A stretch of 64,000 bases of DNA, taken from the NCBI RefSeq assembly GCF_040954645.1, contig NC_092803.1, forward strand, positions 120,016,961 through 120,080,960. The letters run 5' to 3'. Source of the stretch: Diabrotica undecimpunctata. Lineage: Eukaryota > Arthropoda > Insecta > Coleoptera > Chrysomelidae. The notes below the pieces were generated by a model. The model was not told the DNA's origin, searched no databases, and saw nothing but the letters and a program-made list of their open reading frames with translations. The translations under genes and the position numbers were made by a program. Below are positions 23,100 to 34,457 of this stretch, in pieces; positions within the stretch are counted from its first letter, which is position 1, and the number at the start of each line of letters is the position of its first letter.

Positions 23100-23885
23100 T
23101 TAATTCACGGGTCTGAAACGTGAAACTATGCGGTTCGGTACCAAACGTTTCTTTCCACGGCTCCTGCACCTCATGGTTCTTTAATTGTGGAATAAAAAAG
23201 TCAATAATCATGACTTAATAGCGGTCACCATTTACTGTAACGTTCTAGCCAGAATCGTTTTTGAAGAAATACGGAGCAATGATTCCATCAGCCCACACAG
23301 CACACCAAACAGTTGGTTTTTCTGGATGTAATGGTCTCAACATACACTTAAGGATTATCTTTACTCCTAATATGGCAGTATTGTTTGTTGACATAGCCAT
23401 TCAACCAAAAGTAAGCTTCATCGCTAAACAATATTCGCTTATGAAAATCGGAATCAACGGCAATCTCGTTTTGGACCCATTCACAGAATATAGACCTTGC
23501 TAGGTGATTGTGTAGCTTCAATTCTTGCACGAGTTGGATTTTGTAAGCACGCAAACCAAGATATTTCCGCAAAATCTTCCATTAAGTGGATGGACACATA
23601 TCCAACTGCTAAGCACGATAGCGGATAGACTGATTCCGGTCTTCCTCTATACTACGCTCTACATCGCTACTTCATCTATACGAACTGTACGTATGTCTCT
23701 GTGGATGCGTATTATTTAGAGTAAACATGGTTAATCAAATTAATTACTCTCATGGACGATTATTTAACCATAAACTGGACGTAATTCGCGATACGTATTT
23801 CGAATAGAACCATGATTATCAAAATAAATTTGCACAATTTGGAAGCGTTGTTTAGGCGTCAGTTTACTCGTGCTGAAATGCCAAA
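23100..23885 (-). pseudogene. mariner/Tc1-superfamily transposase relic
   Basis: Minus-strand blocks in order are LTPKQRFQIVQIYFDN with RNTYRELRPVYG (HTH region, ~23790-23880), then HKRILFSDEAYFWLNGYVNK (~23375-23440) and, after a shift, a W-C-A-x-W-A-D-G-I-I-x-P-Y-F-F block (~23240-23310). The first catalytic aspartate (FSDEA) is kept. Stops interrupt the middle. This is a DDE/D transposase, most like mariner-type proteins common in arthropods; the exact family is not assigned. Confidence 0.75.
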
Positions 23886-24036
23886 CCAAACTAAACATAA
23901 ATCACTTGATAGCTGTCAAAATGGCTACCGGTTAAAAAAATGTTGCCAACTTACATTTCCATACCTCTAAAAAATACACCCTTTACATAATGACAAATAC
24001 GACACGTAAAGAACAAATATGAAAAAAATAAGAGCA

Positions 24037-24041
<5 letters not shown>

Positions 24042-24129
<88 letters not shown>
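24042..24129. repeat. (TA)n microsatellite
   Basis: About 43 TA units. Minus-strand frames reading IYIYIY across it are not genes. Confidence 0.95.
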
Positions 24130-24132
<3 letters not shown>

Positions 24133-24559
24133 AATTTGCAACCACTACCAAGCAAGTTTTCGCAATAAAGAGTTCGTTCTGGCAATAAAAAACATTTTAC
24201 CGTAACATTCAGATCATCCCTGTCGTCCATTTCCAAAACATTGTTTAAATGTGTCACAAAATTCATTTTCTATATTTCGGGATTTAACGCGATGCCTTCT
24301 TATCGGAAGTACCGTTTTCGCACACATTACATACACTAAACTGACATAAGAATAATATGCCAATCGTTTCTTGACATTTTATAAAAACAATAATCTTCTT
24401 TTTGTATTTCCCAATTATCTTGTTCAACGGCATAAGCCAAGTAAATAACTATTCTGATACAAGAAACTGAAGTTAGCCTTAAAATCTGAAATATAATTTA
24501 CTAGCTGACCCGTCAAACTTAAATTAAATAATGTAGCAATTTGAAATAGGCTCTTTTTT

Positions 24560-25117
24560 GAGTCTGTTAAGTAAGAGAAATCTCTGGGTAATGAAATGAA
24601 TCCGGTCTAGTTGTTTATAGTGATTTTAACATTTCCAATATCTAACAACTGTTTCGAAAAAAAAAAATGCATTTTATGTGGTTGCAAAAACACTCACATG
24701 TTATTTGTCAATTGGAGGGTCTACAAATTGGATGATGTTAGGCATGCGTTTAGTTCGTCCGCAGCAGTTAGTTGAGGAATAATTATTATATAAGGAACAG
24801 TCTGACAATAGAATAATGGCTTCGCCAAAAATGCTTTTGATTGTCACTAATATATTTCACCTGTCTAGTCCCTATAATGACCTCTTGTGGGCCAATTCAT
24901 CCCAAACGATTAATTTGGATACCTGTAAAATTTTCGCCATTGCTCTATTTTTGGCGATATTGCAATTTGGTGTTTCATTAATTTGTATGTTTAATGATAA
25001 TTTCAAGGCTAAATGTGCAATTCGTCCACTTTCTAATAACATTGTATATATTCCAGATGAAGCCAATGCTAGTGCTACTGGGATCTAATCCTTGCCAATA
25101 ACAACAAAATTAGTAAT
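24560..25117 (-). pseudogene. Helitron helicase relic, downstream part
   Basis: The minus strand gives ASSGIYTMLLESGRIAHLAL, KLSLNIQ, AMAKILQVSKLIVWDE and, after shifts, TAADELNACLTSSNL. This matches PIF1-like helicases of Helitrons, where ASSGIAATLLxGGRTAHSxLKLP, AKxLxxxxLIIWDE and ADELNxCLxSSxLW follow the Walker A motif. IVWDE is the Walker B box. Frameshifts and stops break it. It continues beyond the hAT insertion at 28002-28120. Confidence 0.75.
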
Positions 25118-28001
25118 GTTATTACTAGACTTCGGCAAATATGCAAATAAAAATGTAGAAAATATGCGCATAAATATGCACGTGTTTACCCGAAAATATG
25201 CAAATATTTTACAAAATATGCATACAAATAAATAAAAAAATCGTAAAATAGTAACAATTTTATTTAAAAAAAAAAAGTGTACATAACTAAATATTTCCTA
25301 CTATTCATTAAGATTTACATTTATTTTAAGTAACTACATCATTTTTAAGTATGAATAAACTTATTTAGAATTATGGTAACAATAAATGACCAAGTGGTGT
25401 TCAAAATTTTCTAACAAAAACTTGTGACTTCTCTCTGAGTACATACATTTATATATGGAAAAACTTCGTTCAACATCAACTGATGTAACGGGAGCATTTT
25501 TCAAACTAACCAAAACATTTGGTTCTAAATTAATTGTTTCCGAAATATTTCCAGCTACAACACTGACTACTTCAGAAAGAATATGGTAACCTTTATTTTT
25601 TTTTTTTCATAGTAGCTTCAAACTTTTTTAAAATATCTTTTCCAATATTACCTCTAACGTTCCGACAACATGACGCAAATTCTTTTATTAATGCTGTACT
25701 TTCGAACAATGACAGTTTTGGTGATTCTAACTGAGTAATTGTTTTTTGAACAAAACTAAAATTTGATTTTATAAATGAAAGTTCTTGTTGAAGCAAGTTA
25801 CTCTGAAAAGTTTGTTTAGAATCCAAAAGAGATTGGGAACTTTCATCTGTTAACGTATCAATTATGTTCTTTATTTTAACAAAATGATCTGCATAAAAAT
25901 TAGCTGCTTCTAACCATGTTCCCCATCGCGTTAAAATAGGTTGTGGTGGAATAGGAATGTTAGGTAGCATTTCTTTATAAAGTTGAATTCTTATAGGAGA
26001 TTTAAGAAATACTTTTTTGACACTGGATATCATGGTATTTACAAGAGGAAACTTTTTTCGTATTTCCTCTGCAACTCTGTTTAATCCATGCGCTACACAA
26101 GTAACATGTATTAAATCTGGGAAAAATATTTTTAAATTTTGTCCTGCTTTCACCATATAAGGAGCAGCATCCGATAAAATAAGCAGTAATTTATTAGAAG
26201 GAATAGTTGTCGGAAGAAAAAAAGTTGCTAATGTTTCTTGTATAAAACGCGAAATTGTTAAAGCATTTGTTTTCTCAAGTTGCTGGCATGAAATAAGATG
26301 AGATTTTGGTAAGGTATCTTCTTTAAGAACACCAATCAATAAATGAGCAATATACTTTCCTGAGGAATCAGTGGTTTCGTCTACAGATATGTAAAAATAA
26401 TTATCTGCAATTTCTTCCTTAATATTAATTAACACCGACGAGTATAGCCCGTTCACATTATTTCTTCTTAGAGACCGATCACTTGGAACATTAAGTTTGC
26501 AATATTTTTTTAGAAACGAACTAAAATTTACATTTGCTAATTTTGAAAGCGGTATGTTTGCAGACACTAATGCGCGACACAAGTCTTCATTAAAAGTTTC
26601 TTGCTCATCTAATTTTTTTGAAGTAGATTGGAAACATTTAGCCATTGAAGTTTGATGTTTTCCTCCTATTTTTCCTTTTTTTGCAATGTGTGAAGCAGTT
26701 CTCACATGTTGGTCTATCTGAAATTTCTTCTCACATGCTATCTATAAATAAAAATAAAAACCTTTATTTTAACCCAACCTTTAAAATATAAAAATAAACA
26801 AGGTGTTTTTGGTTAATCAAATAACTGGTTTGGAAAAAAAAACACAAATTAGTTTTTGTTACTAACCATTAATACATCATATAATTTATTTTAAAATTCA
26901 ACAAAAGTTTTTTTTTGTTAATTCAATTACAATAAAAATAATTGTGTTTTAGAATAGCTGACTTCATAAAAAAAAGTAAAGGTGAAAAATTTTTCTAAAT
27001 ACACACCATTGTATTGTACCATGGACAATTTTTTCTCACTAAAGGAAGCTATTTTTCATTTAAAAACAACCTACGAGTACTAAATTTCAAGTAAATACGT
27101 TTATTGGTTTTAAAGTTATTGTTGTTATTAACTAGAAGAATTTAATTTTTTTTAATTTTAACACCCTGTATCTCGAAAAGTAAATAAGTTTGACCCCTCA
27201 TTAACTATATCGTTTTGTTCAATTTTTCGAGAAGTATCTACAGTCAAACGTTGTAAGTGTCATTTGGAAACACCCTGTATGTATGAAATATTAGATATTT
27301 AATAGAAAATATTAGATACTTACAATTTTGCCAAAGACTAAACAGTAGATTGTTCCCATATCCATAGACAGCTCTTTATAAGGTTTAATCCAAGTTGAAG
27401 CACTGGTTGTTTTAGGCATTATAAAATCACAATCTTCCTTTTTGTTACGCACAACGAGTGTTTACGCTTTGAATATCAAAACAAAAATGATTTACAAATC
27501 TGAGCATCAAATTAGAAATGTTTAGGTACCTAATTCAATAAACTGGGAGATTTTGGAAAATCCCTAAATTAGGAACAAAACTATTAGCCGTTTACCTGCT
27601 GTTAAGATACAATAAATTGTAGATAGATTTGGGGATTAGATCATAAAATGCAAATGAGCGAACCCTTAGCGATTATCCAATAACTGAATGCCTCAGTGAC
27701 CGAGACTTTCTAAGAATGTTGAGGGCTACTTAAATTGATCTTCTTTGAAATTGTAAATGTTTTGTACCTGTAGAGATTACGTACTTAGATCATTTCTTGA
27801 TTAAAATGACTACAAAATTTTATACAAGAATTGAAATAAATTGGTATGTTTAAAAATTTTCAAATACAGTATAAAAATCTGAACTTTTATGCACTTTATG
27901 CAAACTTTTATACAAATATGCCAAAATATGAAATATTTGCATAAAATATGCACAATATGCAAAATATGCAATATGCATATTTGCCGAAGTCTAGTTATTA
28001 C
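25118..28001 (-). mobile_element. Near-complete hAT transposon with 8-bp TSD
   Basis: The element spans 25126-27993 (2868 bp). Its ends are inverted repeats starting TAGACTTCGGCAAATATGCA, and the 8-bp target GTTATTAC is duplicated perfectly at 25118-25125 and 27994-28001. Eight-base TSDs are the hallmark of hAT. The subterminal regions are full of ATATGCA and related motifs (25138-25230 and 27880-27980), as expected for transposase binding sites. One transposase gene lies inside on the minus strand. The element sits within a Helitron helicase relic. Confidence 0.95.
25361..27419 (-). pseudogene. hAT transposase, two exons, one frameshift
   Basis: Exon 1 (27324-27419, 32 codons, MPKTTSASTWIKPYKELSMD onward) ends at a GTAAGT donor. 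Exon 2 starts at 26741 after TTTATAG and is in phase. Together they make a BED-like finger (YCLVFGKIIACEKK..H..H), then a DDE core with FYISVDETTD, LLILSDAAPYM and CVAHGLNR, all hAT signatures. A run of 12 A (25596-25607 on plus) stops the frame at 25593. Reading on in another frame gives SLKNAPVTSVDVERSFS, the C-terminal hAT dimerisation block, to a stop at 25361. The finger has Phe where a second Cys is expected. It resembles proteins annotated as CGG repeat-binding protein 1-like (recalled). Confidence 0.85.
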
Positions 28002-28120
28002 TAATATTATTAAGTAATTAGTAAAGTAAATTCCACCAAATGCAATGTTCACAGCTTCTATCAAAGTATCGTACTCAATCCTTTGTTGTTCATAAATGAC
28101 CATCATTTATTTATGGTCAA
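28002..28120 (-). pseudogene. Helitron helicase relic, middle part
   Basis: The minus strand reads IYEQQRIEYDTLIEAVN then FGGIYFTN. In Helitron helicases this precedes the Walker A motif (YDxLMxAVxxxxGGxFFLDGPGGTGKT). The Walker A residues are not recognisable, so they were lost before or besides the hAT insertion, which falls exactly here. Confidence 0.7.
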
Positions 28121-28267
28121 ATATTAATGGTGCGTCATAAATTTTCTTTGAAAGATATATTAAGCTACATAAAAAAAAACTATGTCTTGATAAAAAAAGA
28201 AAATAAAAGACAGACCAAACAATTAAATGAAGCATACTGCGGGTCTATTAATATTCGTCCAATTTAA

Positions 28268-28447
28268 GATAATTTTATTAAATTTATTTTATTCTATTTT
28301 ATTCCATATTATCCGAATTTATTTTATTTTATTTTAATTTTATTTTGTTTAACTTTATTATAGTTTTTCTATTTTATTCCATTTTATTCTAATTTATTTT
28401 ATTTTATTCTATTTTAGTTTATTTTATTCTATTTTATTTTATTTTAA
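28268..28447. repeat. TTTTA-rich pentanucleotide satellite
   Basis: About 180 bp of TTTTA units with variants (TTCTA, TTCCA). It lies inside the Helitron relic and is the reverse complement type of the tract at 504-760. Confidence 0.85.
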
Positions 28448-28489
28448 TAAACAGTTTCTTAATTATCGCTATCCTTGAAAAGGTAACAT

Positions 28490-28690
28490 TTTAACGTTGT
28501 CGTTGATGATCGTTGAGCTCTTTGCGTTGCATTATCTCTCGTGAAATAAAGTCGTTGTCCATTCACCAGGTGAACAGCTAAATTAACTAAAGTGGGATGC
28601 CATTCATTGATATCAAACCGCCTCATTGACATATCTTCTCAACGCAATACAAAATACAGCTAAGTCGTTATCATAATCTATCAATACTGA
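28490..28690 (-). pseudogene. Helitron helicase relic, upstream part
   Basis: The minus strand gives RYVNEAV, then in another frame RRFDINEWHPTLVNLAVHLV and NGQRLYFTRE. This is the block F-I-H-E-x-H-P-x-V-x-x-L-x-V-H-L-x-N-G-Q-R-V-Y-F that lies upstream of the helicase domain in Helitron proteins. With the pieces downstream it defines one minus-strand Helitron gene that has lost segments to deletion, satellite growth and the hAT insertion. Confidence 0.75.
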
Positions 28691-29095
28691 CATTTATTTT
28701 AGTCATAGTATGGTGCCATCTATTAGTTATATTGCGATTTAAAATGATCGAAAAACTGTTTTTACATAAAATTTTGTACAATTGATATTTACACAAACCT
28801 TCTGATAATAAGAAACACAACAAAAAAAGAATTATCTCATTTGGTGCAGTCGTTCTGAAATTATGCGCTTACTAACATTTCTGAGATTAATTTTAATTTA
28901 TAGATAGATATATAATTTTCATTTATCTTCGTTGGAATTCATTGTAGACAATATAATTAATTCATTCAACTGTAAAATCTTTATATCACAGATCTAAAGT
29001 AACTAATACTGCAGAGAATGTGTTCAAATTCATTCATTAAATGGTATACCTACGTCAAGAATTCAAAAAATTAATAAAATTCTACAGAAATATCC
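28691..29095. other. No recognised gene
   Basis: No Rep-type (HUH) block of a Helitron was found upstream of the helicase pieces. Confidence 0.4.
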
Positions 29096-29099
29096 AGTA

Positions 29100-29340
29100 T
29101 CTCTTATAATTGAAGAAGTTGTAGTAGACGAATTGCATTGGCCAAGCAAGCCATAACAAAACTTACAAATATTTGGAAAAATTACACGAAACTTACAAAT
29201 TTCGTATAACGCTTAATACCAAAGTACGAGTAGGCTGGTACTTCCTATATTGCTATATACGCACCTGAATGTTGGACATTAAAACAAAGAGTTGATAGTC
29301 CAAAAAAAAATTCTTTTAAGAATTATTGAACTTTATATGA
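29100..29340 (+). pseudogene. LINE post-RT region relic
   Basis: Read with one shift, the plus strand gives AKQAITKLTNIWKNYTKLTN, then TKVRVGWYFLYCY and CWTLKQR. This resembles the RIAxAKxAMxKLxxIWK block and the Y-G-x-E-x-W-T-x-K block that follow the RT palm in several arthropod LINEs. Short and decayed. Confidence 0.55.
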
Positions 29341-29665
29341 ATATAATTTTTTTAACCGAATGATAAAGACAGCTAATATGTTTAAGGGTCATTAGCTGTC
29401 TTCAGCGACAGCTGAGTTCAAATATGATAAAACTAACCACCAGAAAATTGTTTAGGTTCTGAAACTGTCTCTTCCTCTTGTGGTATATATAAGTTAGATA
29501 TTATTTTATACGGGATTAAACCATAATTGATTGTAATGAGAATTATATTTTACATTTGCTTTGAAGTTTCACTTTCCAATCCGAAATCGTTGTCACAAAG
29601 TTCTGAAATAAAAATTATGAATGCTCTTAACCTGTACATGTTTATAATCGGTGGTGAACAAGAAG
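29341..29665. other. No recognised gene
   Basis: Spacer before the TIR element. Nothing recognised. Confidence 0.4.
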
Positions 29666-29775
29666 CTAATTAACCCAGGCGGTGCCGACGTTGCCAAATT
29701 TTCTTTATCTAGATTTTAGCGCGATTTTTAAATAATGAAGGCGTACTAATCCTCTTTCGACACATAAAGGCGTAA

Positions 29776-30000
29776 GGGAAACACATCGTAACCATCAAAA
29801 TAAAAATTTCACAAGTGACGATCTGTTTTGAATAAAGTCTTCCCTGTTATTAACAAATAAATGAAATATTTTTCTAGTTATATTTTAAAAGAAATACTTT
29901 GAATATTTGATTCGTTAATAGCAAGGAATACATACCTACTTTATTTAAAACCAAACTTCACTTGTAAAATTTTTATATTGACGGTTACGATGTTATTCCC
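29776..30000. repeat. MITE with ~45-bp TIRs nested in the TIR element
   Basis: The first ~45 bases (GGGAAACACATCGTAACC onward) match the reverse complement of the last ~45 (GGGAATAACATCGTAACC onward) with a few differences. Outside are GTAA on the left and TTAA on the right, compatible with a piggyBac-like TTAA target with one mutation. Total length 225 bp, no coding capacity. Confidence 0.75.
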
Positions 30001-30385
30001 TTAATATTAAAAGGAAAAGGTCAATATTTTCCTAATGTTTCTGTTTGACTCTAGAATTAATTGTAATTTTTTTTATAATTTTAAAGCAACTAGTGTAAAA
30101 TGTAATTGGTATAATAAATTACAACATTCGTACATAAAAACTACACAACAACATTGCATTGCAACAAAGTTGCAACACAATAAAAAATCGACATTTTAGA
30201 AAATGATATATATTTAATATTGAGACTCTCATGTCGTGATGGTGATACATATTTAAATATAAAAAATGGTTCTTCATTGGAATGTAATGAATTTTCTTTA
30301 ATATCGTTGAGTTCTTGGTTAGTAGATTTCACAAGACTGGGGTTTCCTGGCACTCTCTTCTTTTTATGGAAACAATCTGATTTGT

Positions 30386-30867
30386 GAATCAATATGCCTT
30401 TTCATACATACTGAAAGACAAAAAGATACCCCAAAACCTTCGAACCAAAGTGTTCGATTCTTGCATCCTTCCCGTTCTCACTTACGGAGCTCAAACCTGG
30501 ACATTCACAAAAAAGAACATGAACAAGATTCGAAAAACTCAGCGAGCCATGAAACGACAGATGCTTGGTATCTCACTAATAGATCGGCAAAAGAACGAAG
30601 CAATCCGGAACAAAACAAAAATAGAGCTAAATTAAAATGGAAATGGGCTGGACACAACGAACGTCTCGAAGATGGTAGATGGAACATGGTAGATGGATAG
30701 AAGTCGGAAACTGGCGACCGTACGATGCGAAGAGACCAAGAGGAAGACCTAAAATGCGCTGGAGCGACGATATCAAAAGAGTCGCAGGACCAATGTGGAA
30801 ACGCCTAGCACACAACAGGGATGAATGGCAAGAAATGGGAGAGGCCTTTATTCGACAATTCGGATAG
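30386..30867 (+). pseudogene. LINE family B 3' fragment
   Basis: The first frame gives SYILKDKKIPQNLRTKVFDS, LTYGAQTWTFTKK and RQMLGISLIDRQKNE. After a gap or shift near 30640 it reads KWKWAGHNERL, PRGRPKMRWSDDIKRVAG and MGEAFIRQF to a stop at 30865-30867. This is the C-terminal part of the same family as 3570-4131. No tail or clear TSD was found. Confidence 0.8.
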
Positions 30868-31128
30868 AAAAATTAAATATTTTAACGTATTTGATTTACT
30901 TCTATTACAATTAAAATAAAGTATTTCTCCAGTGGTACTACTACATTTCAGAGATTTACATTTTAAAATTTCAGAGCAATTGTTTGCAATTTCGATTTCT
31001 CATTTCCAGTTTTCAAAGTAAATCGCATAACTTCACACCACATTTCACATTGCCTTGTGGTTGTGACTGACTGACAGAAGACCAACACATCACCATTTGG
31101 CAACGTCGGCATCACTTGGGCTAATTAG

Positions 31129-33060
31129 CCTCTCGTGGTGGTGAATGGTACTACCAATTTGACAATTGACTTATTGGCCTCGATCTTACAGGCATTATCC
31201 ATGTTTTGAGGTGAAATTCTGGGACATATTTTTGTACCCTCGGATTGGTATCAAATTCTGATCTTTCTATTACTTGTTGTAGTTAATTACAGATGATGTG
31301 TCTCTGACCTGATTAACTCGTTAGTGTTGGTATATTCTTTGAAGTTAGCAATAAGTAAGTTTGACGCAACATTGTGAGAAAAGTACAGTTCTAAATTGAA
31401 CAGCTAGATGGCGTGCAATAGATTTATTAGCAAAACAATAATACGTCGTTTATTTTTGTTTGACTATAGCTGTCCATTTTTACAACCAATCATCCAAGTC
31501 AAGTTGTAGTTTATTTCTAAACAATGTTTTAAAAAGTCGGAATAAATGTTTAGTTACCTACCTATATAGAAACTGTATCTCTCTTTATTATGTCCTCTAA
31601 GTGTTCGGTTCAGCTGTTCCGGTAACAACATAACGGACCAAAAACTTTTGTTTTTCTGAGAAAAGTGTGTCTTTGATATAACAAAAGTCCTTGAACGTTC
31701 ATTTTTAACAAACTATTTCTAATTCACAACTCTAGTTGATTATTATCTTTATAGTATTACTTCTATAATTTCTTTAATAATTCAAACCATTTCATGTATT
31801 AACAAACAGTTTGAATCATTAACCAAGAGCCAGAACCGTGGAATTGTTACATATTTAATAGCTCGTATAATTGTAACATTCCTTCAAGGACGTATTAAAA
31901 TATAAGTCGTTAAAATACAGGGTGTCTCTTGTACAGCAGTAACTAAATTATAATAACAGTGATTAATTTTCTGTTTTTCGTGGAATAATTCATTGATTCT
32001 GTCATTCATTCATTCATGGCGGTTCATTCTTTTGGATAAGAAAATATTTTCTGAAATACATTTTCATGGGTAAGCATTGGAGACTTATGTGATAAAAATA
32101 TACTAAGAGGTAATATTCAATATCAATTAGGAGTGAAAACTACAACGCATGAAATTTTTATCTTCTTGTTGTACTTTTTTCTGTTTCCACATGTTTTATT
32201 TATTAATAATAATTGAAGGTAAGTAATATAAAAAGAAGTGACACGATTTTTTGCCCAGTGACATACTTCTTTTAAAATGCTTCGATATAAAGATTTTCTT
32301 ATTAATTAATCCGAACCTTTAGTCAACTTTCTAAAATATAATGTATTTACACTGTGTATTTATAAAACATAAATTTAATTTGATTTAATATACAGCGTCA
32401 TAGCTAACTTATACGCACTACAAAAACCTACTGTTTCCTTCTAGAAAAACATAATACTGCTATTTATTGCTTTCTATTAATTTTAATTATATGAGAGAAA
32501 GCAACTATCCTTAGGATTCATTGAAGTTGATAACAGTTATTTTAAGAATCAATCCGCCATCAAAATTACCATATGGCGTAAGAGTATTAAAAACGCTTCT
32601 TTATTAGACAAATCTGTGTAGTTGCCTGCAAGAAAGACCTTTCGACGCACTTAGTGATGAAGTCAACGCGTGGGAGATATTTTTTATAGATACAGACGAA
32701 ATAAAAGTATGTGTTCTGATTATAGAAAAGATATGGGTTGGAATGTATTAACATATTATTTTAATACTATAGTTCTGTTACTTTACTACTAAACTTAATG
32801 AAACGAAAGAACTGAATGAAAAATATTGAATTTTTTTTTATAAAATTACAGAACGATTTATATATGTAGGTCATAAAACCCTGTTAAAATACTAGAATAA
32901 TAACAACTGAGTTATCCCTGTTAACCTTAGAAATAATAAGAACTAGACTAGAGAATGACATTACATTGACAACCAAAACAAAACTGAATATATCAGCTAT
33001 AACAGAGCTATTAGCGTTATGCACTGAAAAAAAAAATATTTTCAATTAAACAACGATTTT
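31129..33060. other. No recognised gene
   Basis: AT-rich. ACAGGGTGTCTC at ~31919 resembles the CAGGGTGT end of many insect TIR elements, but no partner was seen. No coding motif. Confidence 0.4.
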
Positions 33061-33079
33061 TATAAACAAACTTCAATAT

Positions 33080-34190
33080 CTCCATTATTAGCAGATATGT
33101 TCATGGAAGAAAACTATGTGGCAAGAACAAGGGAAGTGAAAAGGATTTGCAGAAAAAAGAAAAGGGGACAGCTAGAAAAGCAATTAAAAACATAGAAGAA
33201 GCCTACATAAACAAAGAGGTAAAGAATTTCTACCAAGAAGTTAAGAAGACCAGAGAAATTACAAAGAAAAATCCACAGTATTGCAGAAACAAAGAAGGCT
33301 TACTTCTAGGTGAAACAACAGAAAAATTAAACAGAGGGGCGGAATATTTTGAAGATGTATTAAATACAGACCAACAAGACGAACTTGAGGGAAATGAAAA
33401 TTAGCAAGAAGATGAAGAAGAAACGTACGAGGAACCAACTTTGAATGAAGTCAAAGAAATAATAAGAGACCTAAAAAATAACAAAAGTGCAGGAGGAAGT
33501 GGTATTCCGCTGAAATTTTTAAGGAAGGTGGCGAAAGATTGAAGGAAAGGATTGGCACTAATAATTTGCCAAAAGGAGGAAATGCCGTTCTTATTTGTCC
33601 TATCTATAAAAAAGGAGACAAAACGGAGTGCGAAAACTATAGATGTATAAGCACTATTAGAAGTAGTCTATAAAATACTAGCAAAAATTATTAGGAAAGA
33701 TTAATAAAATATGACAACAAAGTTAGAGAATATCAGGGAGGTTTTAGACCAGAAAGAAGGACTACTGATCAAATAAGTATGTTAAAATTGATACAAAATA
33801 ATAGCTACGAACAAAACTTAGGATTACATATGCTATTTATCGATTTTAAACAAGCATACGACTCCCTAAATCGAACGATACTATATAAGGCCATGAGAAC
33901 ATTAGAAAAAACCAGAAAAACTTATAAGGCTAGTGAGAATGACGCTTAGGAACACGATGAATTGGGTAACAATGGAAGGAAGCTTTTCAAGACAGTTCAC
34001 AGTGAATAGAGGTTTAAAACAAGGGGATCCGTATCAACGAATTTATTCAATCTAGTATTAGAACAAATTCTAAGAAGATCAAATATGAGAACAAACAGGA
34101 TTATTTTCAATAGCAGGGAACAGTGCATAGCATACGCGGATGATGTGGTGATACTAGCGAGTACAAAAATACATTTAGAAAAATATTATG
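33080..34190 (+). pseudogene. LINE reverse-transcriptase relic (RTE-like)
   Basis: An 85-codon open part (33147-33404) covers the linker with EAYINKEVKNFYQEVKKTRE and AEYFEDVLNT. Across shifts follow EVKEIIRDLKNNKSAG, PIYKKGDKTECENYR, EYQGGFRPERRTTDQI, FIDFKQAYDSLNRTI, TRGS and IAYADDVVILAST. These are the ordered RT motifs of RTE-type LINEs, and the YADD catalytic pair is intact. At least five lesions are visible. The C-terminal region after the palm is missing. Confidence 0.8.
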
Positions 34191-34249
34191 TACAAACATT
34201 ACCAAAAACCCACACTATAGTGGAGATATGTAAATTTCATTCCAGAACG

Positions 34250-34320
34250 ACTGAATCCCCTATATATAGAGATACATTAAGTAGAAGTTAGTCTAATAAA
34301 TATATTTGTAGCGCGAAGTA
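34250..34320 (+). promoter_or_regulatory. Possible LTR promoter and polyadenylation signal
   Basis: CCTATATATAGAG (about 34259) looks like a TATA box, followed ~30 bp later by AGTTAGTCTAATAAATATAT, which holds an AATAAA-type signal. This compact arrangement is usual for U3-R-U5 of Ty3/gypsy LTRs. The following GTAGCGC could be a decayed primer-binding site. No second LTR was found. Confidence 0.3.
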
Positions 34321-34457
34321 AATAAAACGATATAAATTAATTGCGTTTTTAGTGTTAGTGTTAAAAAAGTGTAAATAAATTAAAATAAGTGTAAATGACA
34401 ATAAAATAAACGTCACAATAGGCAATAAACACAACAACATTCAAAACAACCAACACA

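Larger units (their letters stand above)
29666..31128. mobile_element. TIR element of unassigned family, 8-bp imperfect TSD
   Basis: Inverted ends at 29674 and 31120 read CCCAGGCGGTGCCGACGTTG and, from the other side, CCCAAGTGATGCCGACGTTG: about 26 bp with four differences. They are bordered by CTAATTAA (29666-29673) and CTAATTAG (31121-31128), a probable 8-bp TSD with one mismatch, pointing to hAT. An alternative is a piggyBac-type TTAA target decayed to CTAA on one side. The 1447-bp interior has no transposase, but contains a smaller inverted-repeat element and a LINE fragment, so it is a non-autonomous copy. Confidence 0.75.

Noticed and set aside
23951..24266. Frames with long Ile-Tyr repeats
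   Set aside because: They are translations of a (TA)n microsatellite.
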